NCBI GenBank assembly: GCA_020633125.1
Contig: JACKEH010000017.1
Location: 4,365 to 68,364 of the forward strand
Length of the DNA: 64,000 bases
DNA from: Sandaracinus sp.
GTDB lineage: Bacteria > Myxococcota_A > Polyangia > Polyangiales > Houyiibacteriaceae
Reading direction: 5' to 3'
The notes under the pieces: generated by a model
What the model was told of the DNA's origin: nothing
The model's database searches: none
Seen by the model: only the letters and a program-made list of their open reading frames with translations
Shown here: in pieces, positions 45,252 to 52,570 of the stretch
Position numbering within the stretch: the first letter of the stretch is position 1
How the letters are laid out: each line of letters starts with the position of its first letter
Translations under genes and position numbers: made by a program

Positions 45252-45947
45252 GGCGAGGTCGAAGACGAGCAGCTCGGCGTCTTCGACGCCTTCGAGAGTG
45301 AAGCGTTCGGCGTTCTCGACGGCGGCGGCGTCGCCCGTGCGCAGCAGCTCGCTGTTGAGCTTCACCGCGCCACGCACCACCTGCACCCACGCGCCTCGCG
45401 AGGTGGCGAGCGAGTGCTCGACCTTCGCGCCGGGCGAGAGCAACGACGCGTAGAGGTCGACGTCTTGATGGACCGTGATCGAACCGTCGCGACCGTCGCG
45501 CGAGGCGACGAGCCGAAGGCGGTCGCGTTTGTCTTCCGGCTCGAAACGCTTCTGCTCGTAGCCGGGGGCGATGCCGAGCTCGCCGGGCTCGATCCAGATC
45601 TGGAGGAAGTGGACCGGCTCGTCCCTGGACGCGTTGTATTCGCTGTGGGCGATGCCGCGGCCCGCGCTCATGCGTTGCACGTCGCCCGGTCGGATGACGG
45701 AACCGGTGCCGAGCGTGTCGCGGTGCTCGAGGCCGCCTTCGACGACGTAGGAGAGGATCTCCATGTCCCGGTGGGGGTGGCGGGGGAAGCCGGCGCCGGG
45801 CGCGACTCGGTCCTCGTTGATGACACGCAGCGTCCGGAACCCCATGTGCTGCGGGTCCCAATAGCCGGCGAAGGAGAAGGTGTGCTTCGAGCGCAGCCAA
45901 CCGTGGTTCGCGTGGCCTCGCTCTTCGGAGCGCCGGACTCGGATCAT
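45249..45947 (-). CDS. Pirin family protein
   Basis: A 232-residue bicupin. It has RSEERGHANHGWLRSKHTFSF and the metal-binding cupin block GFPRHPHRDMEILSYVVEG, which holds three His and one Glu, followed by MSAGRGIAHSEYN. This is close to YhhW, which has quercetin 2,3-dioxygenase activity in vitro; the real substrate of most pirins is unknown. The ATG at 45947 has GGAGG eight bases upstream, so longer in-frame starts are rejected. It is followed by copy C of the repeat element. Confidence 0.9.
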   Translation of the reverse strand: MIRVRRSEERGHANHGWLRSKHTFSFAGYWDPQHMGFRTLRVINEDRVAPGAGFPRHPHRDMEILSYVVEGGLEHRDTLGTGSVIRPGDVQRMSAGRGIAHSEYNASRDEPVHFLQIWIEPGELGIAPGYEQKRFEPEDKRDRLRLVASRDGRDGSITVHQDVDLYASLLSPGAKVEHSLATSRGAWVQVVRGAVKLNSELLRTGDAAAVENAERFTLEGVEDAELLVFDLA

Positions 45948-46063
45948 GAATGCCTCCTCGCACGCGCAGGGTGGCGTGCGTCGAAAGAGACGTTGGGGCG
46001 ACCGTGCAACGATGTCAGCGGAAGCGACGAATCGTTGCGAATAGCGCATCAATGAATGCAAGG

Positions 46064-46089
46064 AGCCCAGCCGGACAACCGACTGGGCT
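46064..46089 (-). terminator. Hairpin downstream of the PilZ gene
   Basis: AGCCCAG with CGG, and CCG with CTGGGCT, form a ten-pair stem with one mismatch around ACAA. It lies 24 bases after the PilZ stop on the same strand and ahead of the pirin gene. Only a short A/T-rich stretch follows (CTTGCATTCATTGATG on the minus strand). Confidence 0.55.
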
Positions 46090-46112
46090 CGAGCACTGGG
46101 TTTCGAGGGGGC

Positions 46113-46571
46113 TCAGCGCAGCGCGCCGACGGTCGCGGCGTAGTCCATGCGGGCGTGGCGGCGCGGAATCGCGGGCGGAATGCCGTGAAGGCTCGCCCGA
46201 AGGATGGCGCGGTCGATCTGGCTCATGCCGTCGAAAGCGATACCGAGCGCGGGGCCACAATCGCCACGGCGCTGGCCGTCGATGGCGCGGGCGACGTGGC
46301 CCTCGGCGTCGATCCACGACGCGCCGCGGGGCATCTTGAGGCTGACGATGACCGGCTCGCCGAGCACGCAGGGCGCACCGGCATCGAGGAGCAGGCCGTC
46401 TTCGGAGAGGTCGAGGGTGTAGGTCCCGAGCAGTCGGAAGCCGTCTTCGGCCACGACTTCGCACTCGGTTCGAACGGAGCGCCGCAGGCTCTTTCGCTCC
46501 ATCGCACGCAGGACCGCGAAGTCCGCGAACGACGAGGCGAGATCCAGATCCACTTCGAGGATGTCGAGCAT
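46113..46571 (-). CDS. PilZ domain protein
   Basis: A 152-residue protein with a short helical N-terminus and a PilZ domain starting at about residue 30. The c-di-GMP-binding features are present: RKSLRRSVRTECEV (R-x-x-x-R) and the downstream LDLSEDGLLL (D-x-S-x-x-G). Binding of the second messenger is therefore probable, with effects on motility or surface polymer. The ATG at 46571 has GGAGG seven bases upstream. It stands alone between two hairpins, with no cyclase or pilus gene close by. Confidence 0.88.
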   Translation of the reverse strand: MLDILEVDLDLASSFADFAVLRAMERKSLRRSVRTECEVVAEDGFRLLGTYTLDLSEDGLLLDAGAPCVLGEPVIVSLKMPRGASWIDAEGHVARAIDGQRRGDCGPALGIAFDGMSQIDRAILRASLHGIPPAIPRRHARMDYAATVGALR

Positions 46572-46734
46572 GGTGAGCCTCCGATCGACACGAGGTCGTG
46601 CGCTCAACATCACACATGTAGGACAACGTCCGCAAAGTTTTGGCGAACGTTCGTCACCGTGGGATGCACGGGTGGTCGGGGAGGATGCGCGAGGAAAGGA
46701 CCGAGAACCCCGGGCGTCGGGAAAGGCTCGCGTC

Positions 46735-46850
46735 GGGCAAGGATCCACCCTTTTTGCCGAACCCGTCGCGACACCTCGAAATCACCCCGATCCCGGCTCG
46801 GGAAAGGATCCACCCTTTTTGCCGAACGCGACGCGACACCTCGAAATCAC
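46735..46850. repeat. Two direct repeats with a BamHI-like core, upstream of pilZ
   Basis: In the 309-base space between the PilZ and zinc-ribbon genes, two copies of about 50 bases (46735-46785 and 46801-46850) share AAGGATCCACCCTTTTTGCC, then GAAC, and the segment CGACACCTCGAAATCAC. The second copy's end also forms the left arm of the hairpin at 46836. The remaining bases of this space hold no recognised gene. Confidence 0.65.
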
Positions 46851-46866
46851 TCTGATTTCGAGGTGT
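46836..46866 (-). terminator. Perfect 14-base stem hairpin after the zinc-ribbon/AgmX gene
   Basis: ACACCTCGAAATCA (46836-46849) and TGATTTCGAGGTGT (46853-46866) pair perfectly around CTC. On the minus strand it begins 14 bases beyond the stop of the gene at 46881. A run of A, not U, follows (GGCAAAAAGG), so it acts more like a structure barrier than a classical U-tract terminator. Confidence 0.65.
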
Positions 46867-46880
46867 TGGATTCGCCTGGC

Positions 46881-48032
46881 TCAGCGCGAGAAGGGCATCT
46901 GCATTTCGAGGCTTCCGCCGGGCGGGGGCGGGAGCTGCCACGAGCCGACCTGGCTGCGCAAGCAGTTGCCGAGGACCTCGTCGCCCGTGGTGTTGCGGAC
47001 GATCGAGGTGCCCGAGACGTGGCCGTCGGCGCCGATCGTCATCTTCACAACGACGGTTCCGCTGACGCTCGGGTTGTTGCGGGTCGCGCGGTCGAAACAG
47101 GTCTGTGCCCGCGCGGCGTAGTAGCGCTGGACGACGAACCGCACGCGGCTGCCGTAGAGCTCGAGCTCGAGGTCGCGCTCCTCGGGGACCTCGCCGCCGA
47201 GGTCGGGCGTGCTGCCTCCGCCAGTCGTGCCTCCGCCCGTCGTGCCTCCGCCCGTCGTGCCTCCGCCCGTCGTGCCTCCGCCCGTCGTGCTTCCGCCCGT
47301 CGTCGAGTCGTTGCCACTGGTGGTCGTGCCGCCGGTCGATCCCCCCGTGGTCGTCATGGTCGTGGTGCCACCCGCCGAGGTCCCGCCGGTCGACGTGCCG
47401 CCCGACGTCGTGCCGGACGAGGTCATCGTCGTGGTTCCACCGCTCAAGCCGGTCGAGGTCATCGTCGTGGTGCCGCTCGACGTCGTCGACCGCATGGTCG
47501 ACGTGCTCATCGCCGTGCCCGTGGACGGCTCGGGTTCCGTGGGCTCGACCACGGGCTCCGTGGGCGTCTCGTCCCCTTCGTTCGGGAGCGGGGTGCCGAT
47601 GACGAACGGGTCCTCGGGCTGTGCGTGGCCCGCGTCGGCGACGACCTCGGGGTCACCTCGCAGCAACCAACTGCCGAGCGCTCCGAGCGCGACCAAGACC
47701 ACCGCGATCGCGAAGATGCCGGCCCAGACCTTCTTCGTGCTCTTCACCCCGATGGTCTCGAGCGAGACGCTCATCATCGAGGGGCCGCCCCCGGCGCCCG
47801 AGGTCTGTTGCTGCTCCCAAACGTTCACCGAGGAGGGCGCAGAGCCTGCAGCGGGCGCAGCCGGAGCCGAGGGCGGCGCGATGCCTTCCGCGGGGGCGCC
47901 GAGACCGACCGCGGTGGCCGCCGGCGATGCCGAAAGACCGCCGACGTCACCCGGCGCCGCGATTCGGCCGCCACACTGGTTGCAGAACTTGGCGTCGTCC
48001 GAGTTCGAGGCGCCGCAAGACTGGCAATACAT
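46881..48032 (-). CDS. Zinc-ribbon, transmembrane and AgmX/PglI-like protein
   Basis: A 383-residue protein. It begins MYCQSCGASNSDDAKFCNQC, a two-CxxC zinc ribbon in the cytosol. A Pro/Ala linker and one helix (WAGIFAIAVVLVALGALGSWLL, about 103-124) follow. An external stretch of Thr, Ser and Gly (about 165-280) contains five or six G-G-G-T-T units, and the final 95 residues match the AgmX/PglI C-terminal domain (RFVVQRYYAARAQTCFDRA). The T-G repeats are encoded by near-identical DNA and could slip. The start at 48032 puts the zinc ribbon at the N-terminus. It may link cytosolic sensing to an envelope machine. Confidence 0.85.
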   Translation of the reverse strand: MYCQSCGASNSDDAKFCNQCGGRIAAPGDVGGLSASPAATAVGLGAPAEGIAPPSAPAAPAAGSAPSSVNVWEQQQTSGAGGGPSMMSVSLETIGVKSTKKVWAGIFAIAVVLVALGALGSWLLRGDPEVVADAGHAQPEDPFVIGTPLPNEGDETPTEPVVEPTEPEPSTGTAMSTSTMRSTTSSGTTTMTSTGLSGGTTTMTSSGTTSGGTSTGGTSAGGTTTMTTTGGSTGGTTTSGNDSTTGGSTTGGGTTGGGTTGGGTTGGGTTGGGSTPDLGGEVPEERDLELELYGSRVRFVVQRYYAARAQTCFDRATRNNPSVSGTVVVKMTIGADGHVSGTSIVRNTTGDEVLGNCLRSQVGSWQLPPPPGGSLEMQMPFSR

Positions 48033-48111
48033 GCGGCGGAGCATACGAGCATTTCCGCGAGGGAGCCCAACTGCGGGACGTCGAGTTCGCGGTCGGGGCC
48101 ACGAGCGGGCC

Positions 48112-48253
48112 GTGACTCGGGCGCAGAGAGGCGCTGGTCAGGCGCGGTGACGCAGGCGTAGAGAGGCGCTGGTCAGGCACGGTGACGCAGCGGCAGAGAT
48201 GCACTGGTCAGGGGCGCACGCTCAGGCGCGCGCGCTCAGGCGCGTACGCTCAG
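48112..48253. repeat. Tandem repeats, 35-base and 14-base units
   Basis: Three copies of a 35-base unit begin at 48112, 48147 and 48182 (GTGACGCAGGCGTAGAG with AGGCGCTGGTCAGG). They run into about four copies of a 14-base unit of the type GGCGCGTACGCTCA, ending in the stop codon of the RibD-like gene. The array fills most of the space between that gene and the zinc-ribbon gene. No reading frame of interest crosses it. Confidence 0.7.
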
Positions 48254-48648
48254 GCGCAGAGGCTCGAAAGCTCGTCGAGCACCTCGAGCGCGAGCCCCGA
48301 CCGCGTGGCCTCGCGTGCGATCAGGCTCGACGGCGCCTCGCAGACCACGACGCGCCGCACGCCGCTCTCCCGAATCGCGGCGAGCCGCGTCACGTCACGC
48401 GGAGCACGCGTGAGGTAGAGCGTCGCGTCGGCGCCTGCGCGGCCACGCAACACGCCTCGTTCCGGACGTTCGCGCGACGCGGTCTCGCCGAGGAATCGGT
48501 GATCACGCACCAGAACCGCCCCTTCGACGTCTTCGCCCACGAGCCTCACGAGCGCGAGGGCTCGGCCCATCCACACTCCGTCCTCGAGGGCGCCGTCGTT
48601 GGCGGGCCGCGCGGAGACGCGGGGATCGGAGTCGTGGGAGATCGTCAT
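48250..48648 (-). CDS. RibD/CDA-like protein without zinc ligands
   Basis: A 132-residue protein that follows the outline of the RibD deaminase domain. It has DGVWMGRALALVRLVGEDV, GAVLVRDHRFLGETASRER, ADATLYLTRAPRDV and GVRRVVVCEAPSSL. In true RibD and other CDA-fold deaminases the third strand carries H-A-E and the next element P-C-x-x-C. Here those positions read R-P-E and R-A-P-R, so zinc binding and deamination are not expected. I therefore call it a pseudoenzyme-like homologue by pattern, with moderate confidence. It is divergent from the EEP gene. Alternative: an unrelated small alpha/beta protein. Confidence 0.6.
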   Translation of the reverse strand: MTISHDSDPRVSARPANDGALEDGVWMGRALALVRLVGEDVEGAVLVRDHRFLGETASRERPERGVLRGRAGADATLYLTRAPRDVTRLAAIRESGVRRVVVCEAPSSLIAREATRSGLALEVLDELSSLCA

Positions 48649-48938
48649 CGGGCTTCTCGTTTCGGTCGTTCGGTCGGTGGTGTCGCGGGAGCTCGCAGAG
48701 CGTGACGAAGAAAGGCGGGGCCGGGTTCGAAAGCGAGGACGTCGAAACCGCGAGGTTCGAAGGTCCTCCGTCTTGGGACGCTCCTCGAACCGATGAGGAG
48801 GCGGGGTTGTTCCAGGCTTTTCGTCCGCGCCGCGTCGGCGTCGGAAGCGTCGGCATCCAAACACACCCCCGTGACGCTCCGGGGACGAGGACGGGTGCGC
48901 ATTCGCATCGAGGCGCGCAAGTGGTAGAAGCCCCGACG

Positions 48939-49790
48939 ATGGAACGCCTTCGTGTCGCGACGTTGAACGTCTGGAACAAGAGCGGTCCGTGGGCGGAGCG
49001 CATGACGCTCGTCCGCGAGCAGCTCGCCGCGCTCGAGCTGGACCTGCTCGCGATGCAGGAGGTGCTCGAGCTGGCGACGCCGGCGGCGACCATGAACCAG
49101 GCCGACGAGCTCAAGCCCGAAGGCTGGCATCGCGCGTACGCGGCGGCGCACGACATGGCGGTGTCGTGGGTGCCCAAAGGGCAAGCGCTGCACTTCGGCA
49201 ACGCGCTGCTGAGTCGGTTTCCCATCGTGCGCGAGACGAGCCATCCGCTTCCGGGCGCGGAGGTGAGCGACCAGAAGCGTTGTGTGCTGCACGCGGTCGT
49301 GGCGGCGCCGTTCGGCGAGGTCGACGTCTTCGTGACGCACCTGAACTGGAAGCTCGACGAGGGGTGGATTCGAGAGCTGCAGGTGAAGGAGCTCGCGAGG
49401 CTCGTCGCGGAGCACGCCCCGGAAGACGGGCGTTTCCCCCCGCTCGTCATGGGGGATTTGAACGCCGAGCCGCAGAGCGACGAGATTCGCTACCTGGGTG
49501 GATTCACCCGGCTCGGCGAAGAACGTTCGGTGCGTTTCTCGGACGCGTGGGCGTACGCGGACGTGGGTGCCGGGGCGGGCTTCACGTTCGACGCGAGCCG
49601 CAACACGTTCGCCGTGCAGTACCACGAGGCGCCGCGACGCATCGACTACGTCTTCGTGCGCGGGCCGGACGCGAAGGGTCGCGGACGCCCGATGAGCCCG
49701 CGGCTCTGCTTCGACGAGGATCGCGCGGGTGTCTTCCCGAGCGATCACTTCGGCGTGTGCTGCGACCTCGTGGTCGGCGCCGCGGACTGA
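48939..49790 (+). CDS. Endonuclease/exonuclease/phosphatase family protein
   Basis: A 283-residue protein with the EEP fold. It starts MERLRVATLNVWN, with AMQEVLE carrying the metal-binding Glu, THLNWKLDEG, VMGDLNAEPQSDEI and the final RRIDYVFV and PSDHFGVCCDL with the catalytic His. All expected active-site residues are present. The substrate may be a phosphodiester in nucleic acid, sphingolipid or inositol phosphate. No signal peptide is visible. A strong hairpin follows. Confidence 0.9.
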   Translation: MERLRVATLNVWNKSGPWAERMTLVREQLAALELDLLAMQEVLELATPAATMNQADELKPEGWHRAYAAAHDMAVSWVPKGQALHFGNALLSRFPIVRETSHPLPGAEVSDQKRCVLHAVVAAPFGEVDVFVTHLNWKLDEGWIRELQVKELARLVAEHAPEDGRFPPLVMGDLNAEPQSDEIRYLGGFTRLGEERSVRFSDAWAYADVGAGAGFTFDASRNTFAVQYHEAPRRIDYVFVRGPDAKGRGRPMSPRLCFDEDRAGVFPSDHFGVCCDLVVGAAD

Positions 49791-49854
49791 GAGTCGCTGC
49801 GATCCACGCGAGCGGCTCGGCGGTGGGCCGCACGACACGTCCCAACGAAGGAAG

Positions 49855-49884
49855 AGCCCGAATCCGTTGCGGAGGATTCGGGCT
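49855..49884. terminator. Bidirectional terminator hairpin
   Basis: AGCCCGAATCC (49855-49865) pairs perfectly with GGATTCGGGCT (49874-49884) around an eight-base loop. It lies between the convergent EEP gene and the small secreted protein gene, so it can serve both. Confidence 0.65.
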
Positions 49885-49900
49885 GAGCCTCGAGGCTCGG

Positions 49901-50218
49901 TCAGCCCCCTTCGAGCGTGCAGCTGACACGCGGCGAAAAGGCGCTCGCCGGTGAGCCTCGCCGTGTGGCGACACGTTCGGTGGCGCCGGCCGCGACACGC
50001 TTCGCGATCCGGGTGGGATCGACGTCGGTGGCGACTTGGCAACGTGCCGCCTGCCCACACGTGTTCTCGAGCACCACGATGTGCGTGTAGCCGTAGCCTT
50101 GGTAGGGCGCCTCCTTGGAGACGTGCAGGCAGTCGGGGACCTGGTTCTCGCTCTCTTGGGCGCGCGAGAAGACGGGGAGCGCGAGGGCGAAGAGGCTGAG
50201 CATCAGGACGAAACGCAT
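49901..50218 (-). CDS. Small secreted cysteine-containing protein
   Basis: A 105-residue protein with a signal peptide (FVLMLSLFALALPVFSRAQ) and a mature part of about 84 residues. It has four cysteines (PDCLHVSK, NTCGQAARCQVAT, VSCTLEGG) that could form two disulfides. The beta-rich core YGYTHIVVLENTC is typical of small extracellular domains. No family is recognised. The ATG at 50218 gives a standard signal peptide. It ends near a strong hairpin. Confidence 0.72.
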   Translation of the reverse strand: MRFVLMLSLFALALPVFSRAQESENQVPDCLHVSKEAPYQGYGYTHIVVLENTCGQAARCQVATDVDPTRIAKRVAAGATERVATRRGSPASAFSPRVSCTLEGG

Positions 50219-50308
50219 GCGATCACCGTGACGCGTGCCGTGGGCGGGACGCAAGGTTGCGGCCTTCGGCACGACGCGAGCCGAAAGACGGAAGGATCGC
50301 TCGAAGCT

Positions 50309-50569
50309 TCAATGACCGAGGCGATCGCACGCGGCGGTCGAACCTCGAAAGCACGCCGACTCGAGCTCCGGAGCCTCCATCGCGTCGAGCTCGGCTTCCG
50401 AGAGGCTGGGCGCGACGACCTCGTCCTCGACGGGCGGCGGAGCCTCTTCCTCTTCGGCGGGCGCCTCGGGCGTCGGGGCCGGCGCCGGAGGCGCGCTCGG
50501 CGGCGGAGCGTCGTCGCAGGCGGTGAGGAGGAAGAGGGCGAGCGCGAAGGAACGCATGCGGCGAAGCAT
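50309..50569 (-). CDS. Small Pro/Glu-rich lipoprotein
   Basis: An 86-residue lipoprotein with signal LRRMRSFALALFLLTAC, followed by DDAPPPSAPPAPAPTPE, a Pro/Ala/Glu stretch that could span the periplasm or cell wall. A short helical end (SLSEAELDAMEAPELESAC) has two cysteines in ESACFRGSTAACDRL. An ATG at 50557 is an equally possible start. The function is unknown. Confidence 0.65.
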   Translation of the reverse strand: MLRRMRSFALALFLLTACDDAPPPSAPPAPAPTPEAPAEEEEAPPPVEDEVVAPSLSEAELDAMEAPELESACFRGSTAACDRLGH

Positions 50570-50620
50570 CGCGCTCGGCGTGAACGTGAACAAGCGCTCG
50601 TCACGCCGTGGGTCCGAACG

Positions 50621-50780
50621 TCAGAGCAAGAATCCGTTGCACTGATTCTTGCTCTTCCATGTTCTCGAGGGGGCGCCGCGTCCCGTCCCACGATCGGCAA
50701 AGCCGAATCGGGCCCCCTCCCACCTCCGAGCATCCACTCACGCGCACGGATTGAATCCGTGCAAGCGGTGGCTGCTCTCA
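50621..50780 (-). repeat. Interspersed multi-hairpin element, copy D
   Basis: The longest copy, 160 bases, downstream of the Mur ligase gene and upstream of the small lipoprotein gene. The hairpin reads CGATCGGC-AAA-GCCGAATCG where copies B and C have CCGGC/GCCGG; both sides of the stem changed together. GCACGGATTGAATCCGTGC is perfect. It ends GGCTGCTCTCA, and the TCA is the Mur ligase's stop. Confidence 0.75.
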
Positions 50781-51968
50781 GGCGAGGACCTCGCGAACGA
50801 CCGCCGCGTCGTCCAGCTCGCGAGTCTCGGTGCCGATCGTCTGCGTCGTCTCGTGACCTTTGCCCGCGACCACGACGACGTCGTTCGGGTCGGCTTCCTC
50901 GAGCGCGAGCGCGATGGCGCGTCGGCGGTCGGGTTCTTCGAGCCAGCGGGCGCCTTCGCCGACCGCGCCTTCACGCACGGCACGTGCGATCGCCGCCGGG
51001 TCCTCGCGTCGTGGGTTGTCGCTGGTGAGCACGACGACGTCGGCCAACGCGTGCGCCAAAGCGCCCATCATCGGGCGTTTGCCTTGGTCACGCTCGCCTC
51101 CACAACCGAAGACGACGAACACCCGGCCTCCTTCCGCGATCTCCCGCGCGCTGCGAAGCGTGCCGTCGAGCGCGTCCGGCGTGTGCGCGTAGTCGACGAC
51201 GACGAAGGGACGCTGGGCCACGAGCTCGAATCGACCGCGCACGCCCGGGAACGACTCGAGCCCACGAACGATCGCGTCGTGGGGAAGCTCCAGCGCTTCG
51301 GCCGCGAGCGCGGCGGCGAGCGCGTTGAGCGCGTGGACGTGACCTCGAATCGGAAGGTGCAGGTGCGTCCCGAAGGCGGCCGCGCGTGGGCCCGCGAGCT
51401 CGATCGTGGTGCCGGTGCGACCGACCTCGACCCGTCGCGCTTCGAGGTCGCCGCCCTTACCGAACCAACGCCGCGTGACGTCGGGCGCGAGGACCTCGTC
51501 GAGCAACGCGCTCGAGGGATCGTCGCGGTAGAGCACCGCCGTCCCGTCCGGAGGGAGCGCCAGGAAGAGCTGCGCCTTCGCGGCGAGGTACGCCTCGGGC
51601 GAGCCGTGTTGGTCGAGGTGGTCGCGCGTGAGGTTCGTGAACACCGCGACGTGCGGTGGCCAACGTGTCGCGAGGCCGGCGGCGAGCGCCTTCGACGTCG
51701 TCTCGAGCGCGAGGATCGGCGCTTCGAGCGTCACCGCGCGTTCGACGGTCGCGAGGAACTCCTCGGCCGCAGTTCCACCGTGCACGCGCTCGCCGCCGAC
51801 CCACGCGCCCACCGTGGTGAGCAACGCCGAAGGATGCCCCGCCGCGGCGACGCACGCGGCGAGCATCGAGGTCGTGGTGGTCTTGCCGTTCGTGCCGGTG
51901 ACGCCGCAGGTGCGAAGGAGCGGACGGGCGGCTTCGAAACGGCGCTTGAGCTCGCTCGGTTCGATCAC
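50778..51968 (-). CDS. MurE-like Mur ligase lacking the N-terminal domain
   Basis: A 396-residue ATP-dependent amide ligase. The central domain starts almost at once: GVTGTNGKTTTTS, the P-loop, is at residues 22-34. FTNLTRDHLDQHGS, the carbamylated-lysine-type region around EAYLAAKAQLF, and VVDYAHTPDALD follow. The C-terminal domain has TSDNPRREDP, the DNPR motif of diaminopimelate-adding MurE. Normal MurE is about 490 residues and has a UDP-binding first domain of about 100 residues, absent here. The gene lies outside any cell-division cluster. It may act in peptide recycling, a secondary metabolite or another ligase reaction. A frame shift upstream was not seen. Confidence 0.83.
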   Translation of the reverse strand: MIEPSELKRRFEAARPLLRTCGVTGTNGKTTTTSMLAACVAAAGHPSALLTTVGAWVGGERVHGGTAAEEFLATVERAVTLEAPILALETTSKALAAGLATRWPPHVAVFTNLTRDHLDQHGSPEAYLAAKAQLFLALPPDGTAVLYRDDPSSALLDEVLAPDVTRRWFGKGGDLEARRVEVGRTGTTIELAGPRAAAFGTHLHLPIRGHVHALNALAAALAAEALELPHDAIVRGLESFPGVRGRFELVAQRPFVVVDYAHTPDALDGTLRSAREIAEGGRVFVVFGCGGERDQGKRPMMGALAHALADVVVLTSDNPRREDPAAIARAVREGAVGEGARWLEEPDRRRAIALALEEADPNDVVVVAGKGHETTQTIGTETRELDDAAVVREVLA

Positions 51969-51975
51969 CGAGCGG

Positions 51976-52398
51976 TCAGCTCTCGTACGCGGGTTGCCAG
52001 CCGATGCACTCGCCGCTGGGATCCCAACTCACGCACTCCTGGGTCGGCGCGTAGCCTTGGTCGCCGGCCCAGCCGATGCACTCGCCGCTCGGGTCCCAGT
52101 TGACGCATTCGTCGGCGGGCGCGGTGCCGGCCCACTGCACGCACTCGCCGCTCGGATCCCAACCCGTGCACTCGTCCACGGGACCCGCCTGGTCGTACGC
52201 GTAGCCCACGCATTCGCCGGTGGCGTCCCACGAGACGCATTCGGCGCCGGGCTCGTACGCGGCTTGGTCGCCGCCGGTGGTCGCTTGGCTGTCGCGCGAG
52301 TCCGCGGGCTGCTCCTCGACCACGAAACAACCGGTGGCCACGCGGCCGACTCCGAGACCCAGCACGAGCATGAGGAACTTCTGGCGATCGACGGGCAT
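51976..52398 (-). CDS. Secreted protein with four C-x2-W-D-P-S-G-E-C repeats
   Basis: A 140-residue protein. The ATG at 52398 follows GGAGG. The hydrophobic start (FLMLVLGLGVGRVATGC) ends in a possible lipid cysteine. The mature part is four near-identical units of 21-24 residues of the form E-C-x-x-W-D-(P/A)-(S/T)-G-E-C-(V/I)-x-(W/Y), joined by short linkers. Each unit has two cysteines seven residues apart, which suggests small disulfide-closed loops strung in a row. I know no functional assignment. It is eight bases before the Mur ligase gene and probably co-transcribed with it. Confidence 0.75.
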   Translation of the reverse strand: MPVDRQKFLMLVLGLGVGRVATGCFVVEEQPADSRDSQATTGGDQAAYEPGAECVSWDATGECVGYAYDQAGPVDECTGWDPSGECVQWAGTAPADECVNWDPSGECIGWAGDQGYAPTQECVSWDPSGECIGWQPAYES

Positions 52399-52570
52399 GA
52401 AACCTCCGGCGCGGACTCTACGACGAGCGAACGTCCGCGCGAAGCCCACCCCGACACGGTCCCTCACGAACGCCGAAGTGACCCCGACCCAGGCTGGGGG
52501 CACGGGCTTGGGTCTTTCGGCGAGACGCCGCGACGTTGCAGCCCCCGCCACGGCGACTAGCGTGCGCCCG

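Noticed and set aside
46056..48161. Long plus-strand open frame over the PilZ and zinc-ribbon genes
   Set aside because: No recognised motif; antisense to two genes with clear domains. Its repeats of S-A-R-R-A come from the T-G repeats on the other strand.
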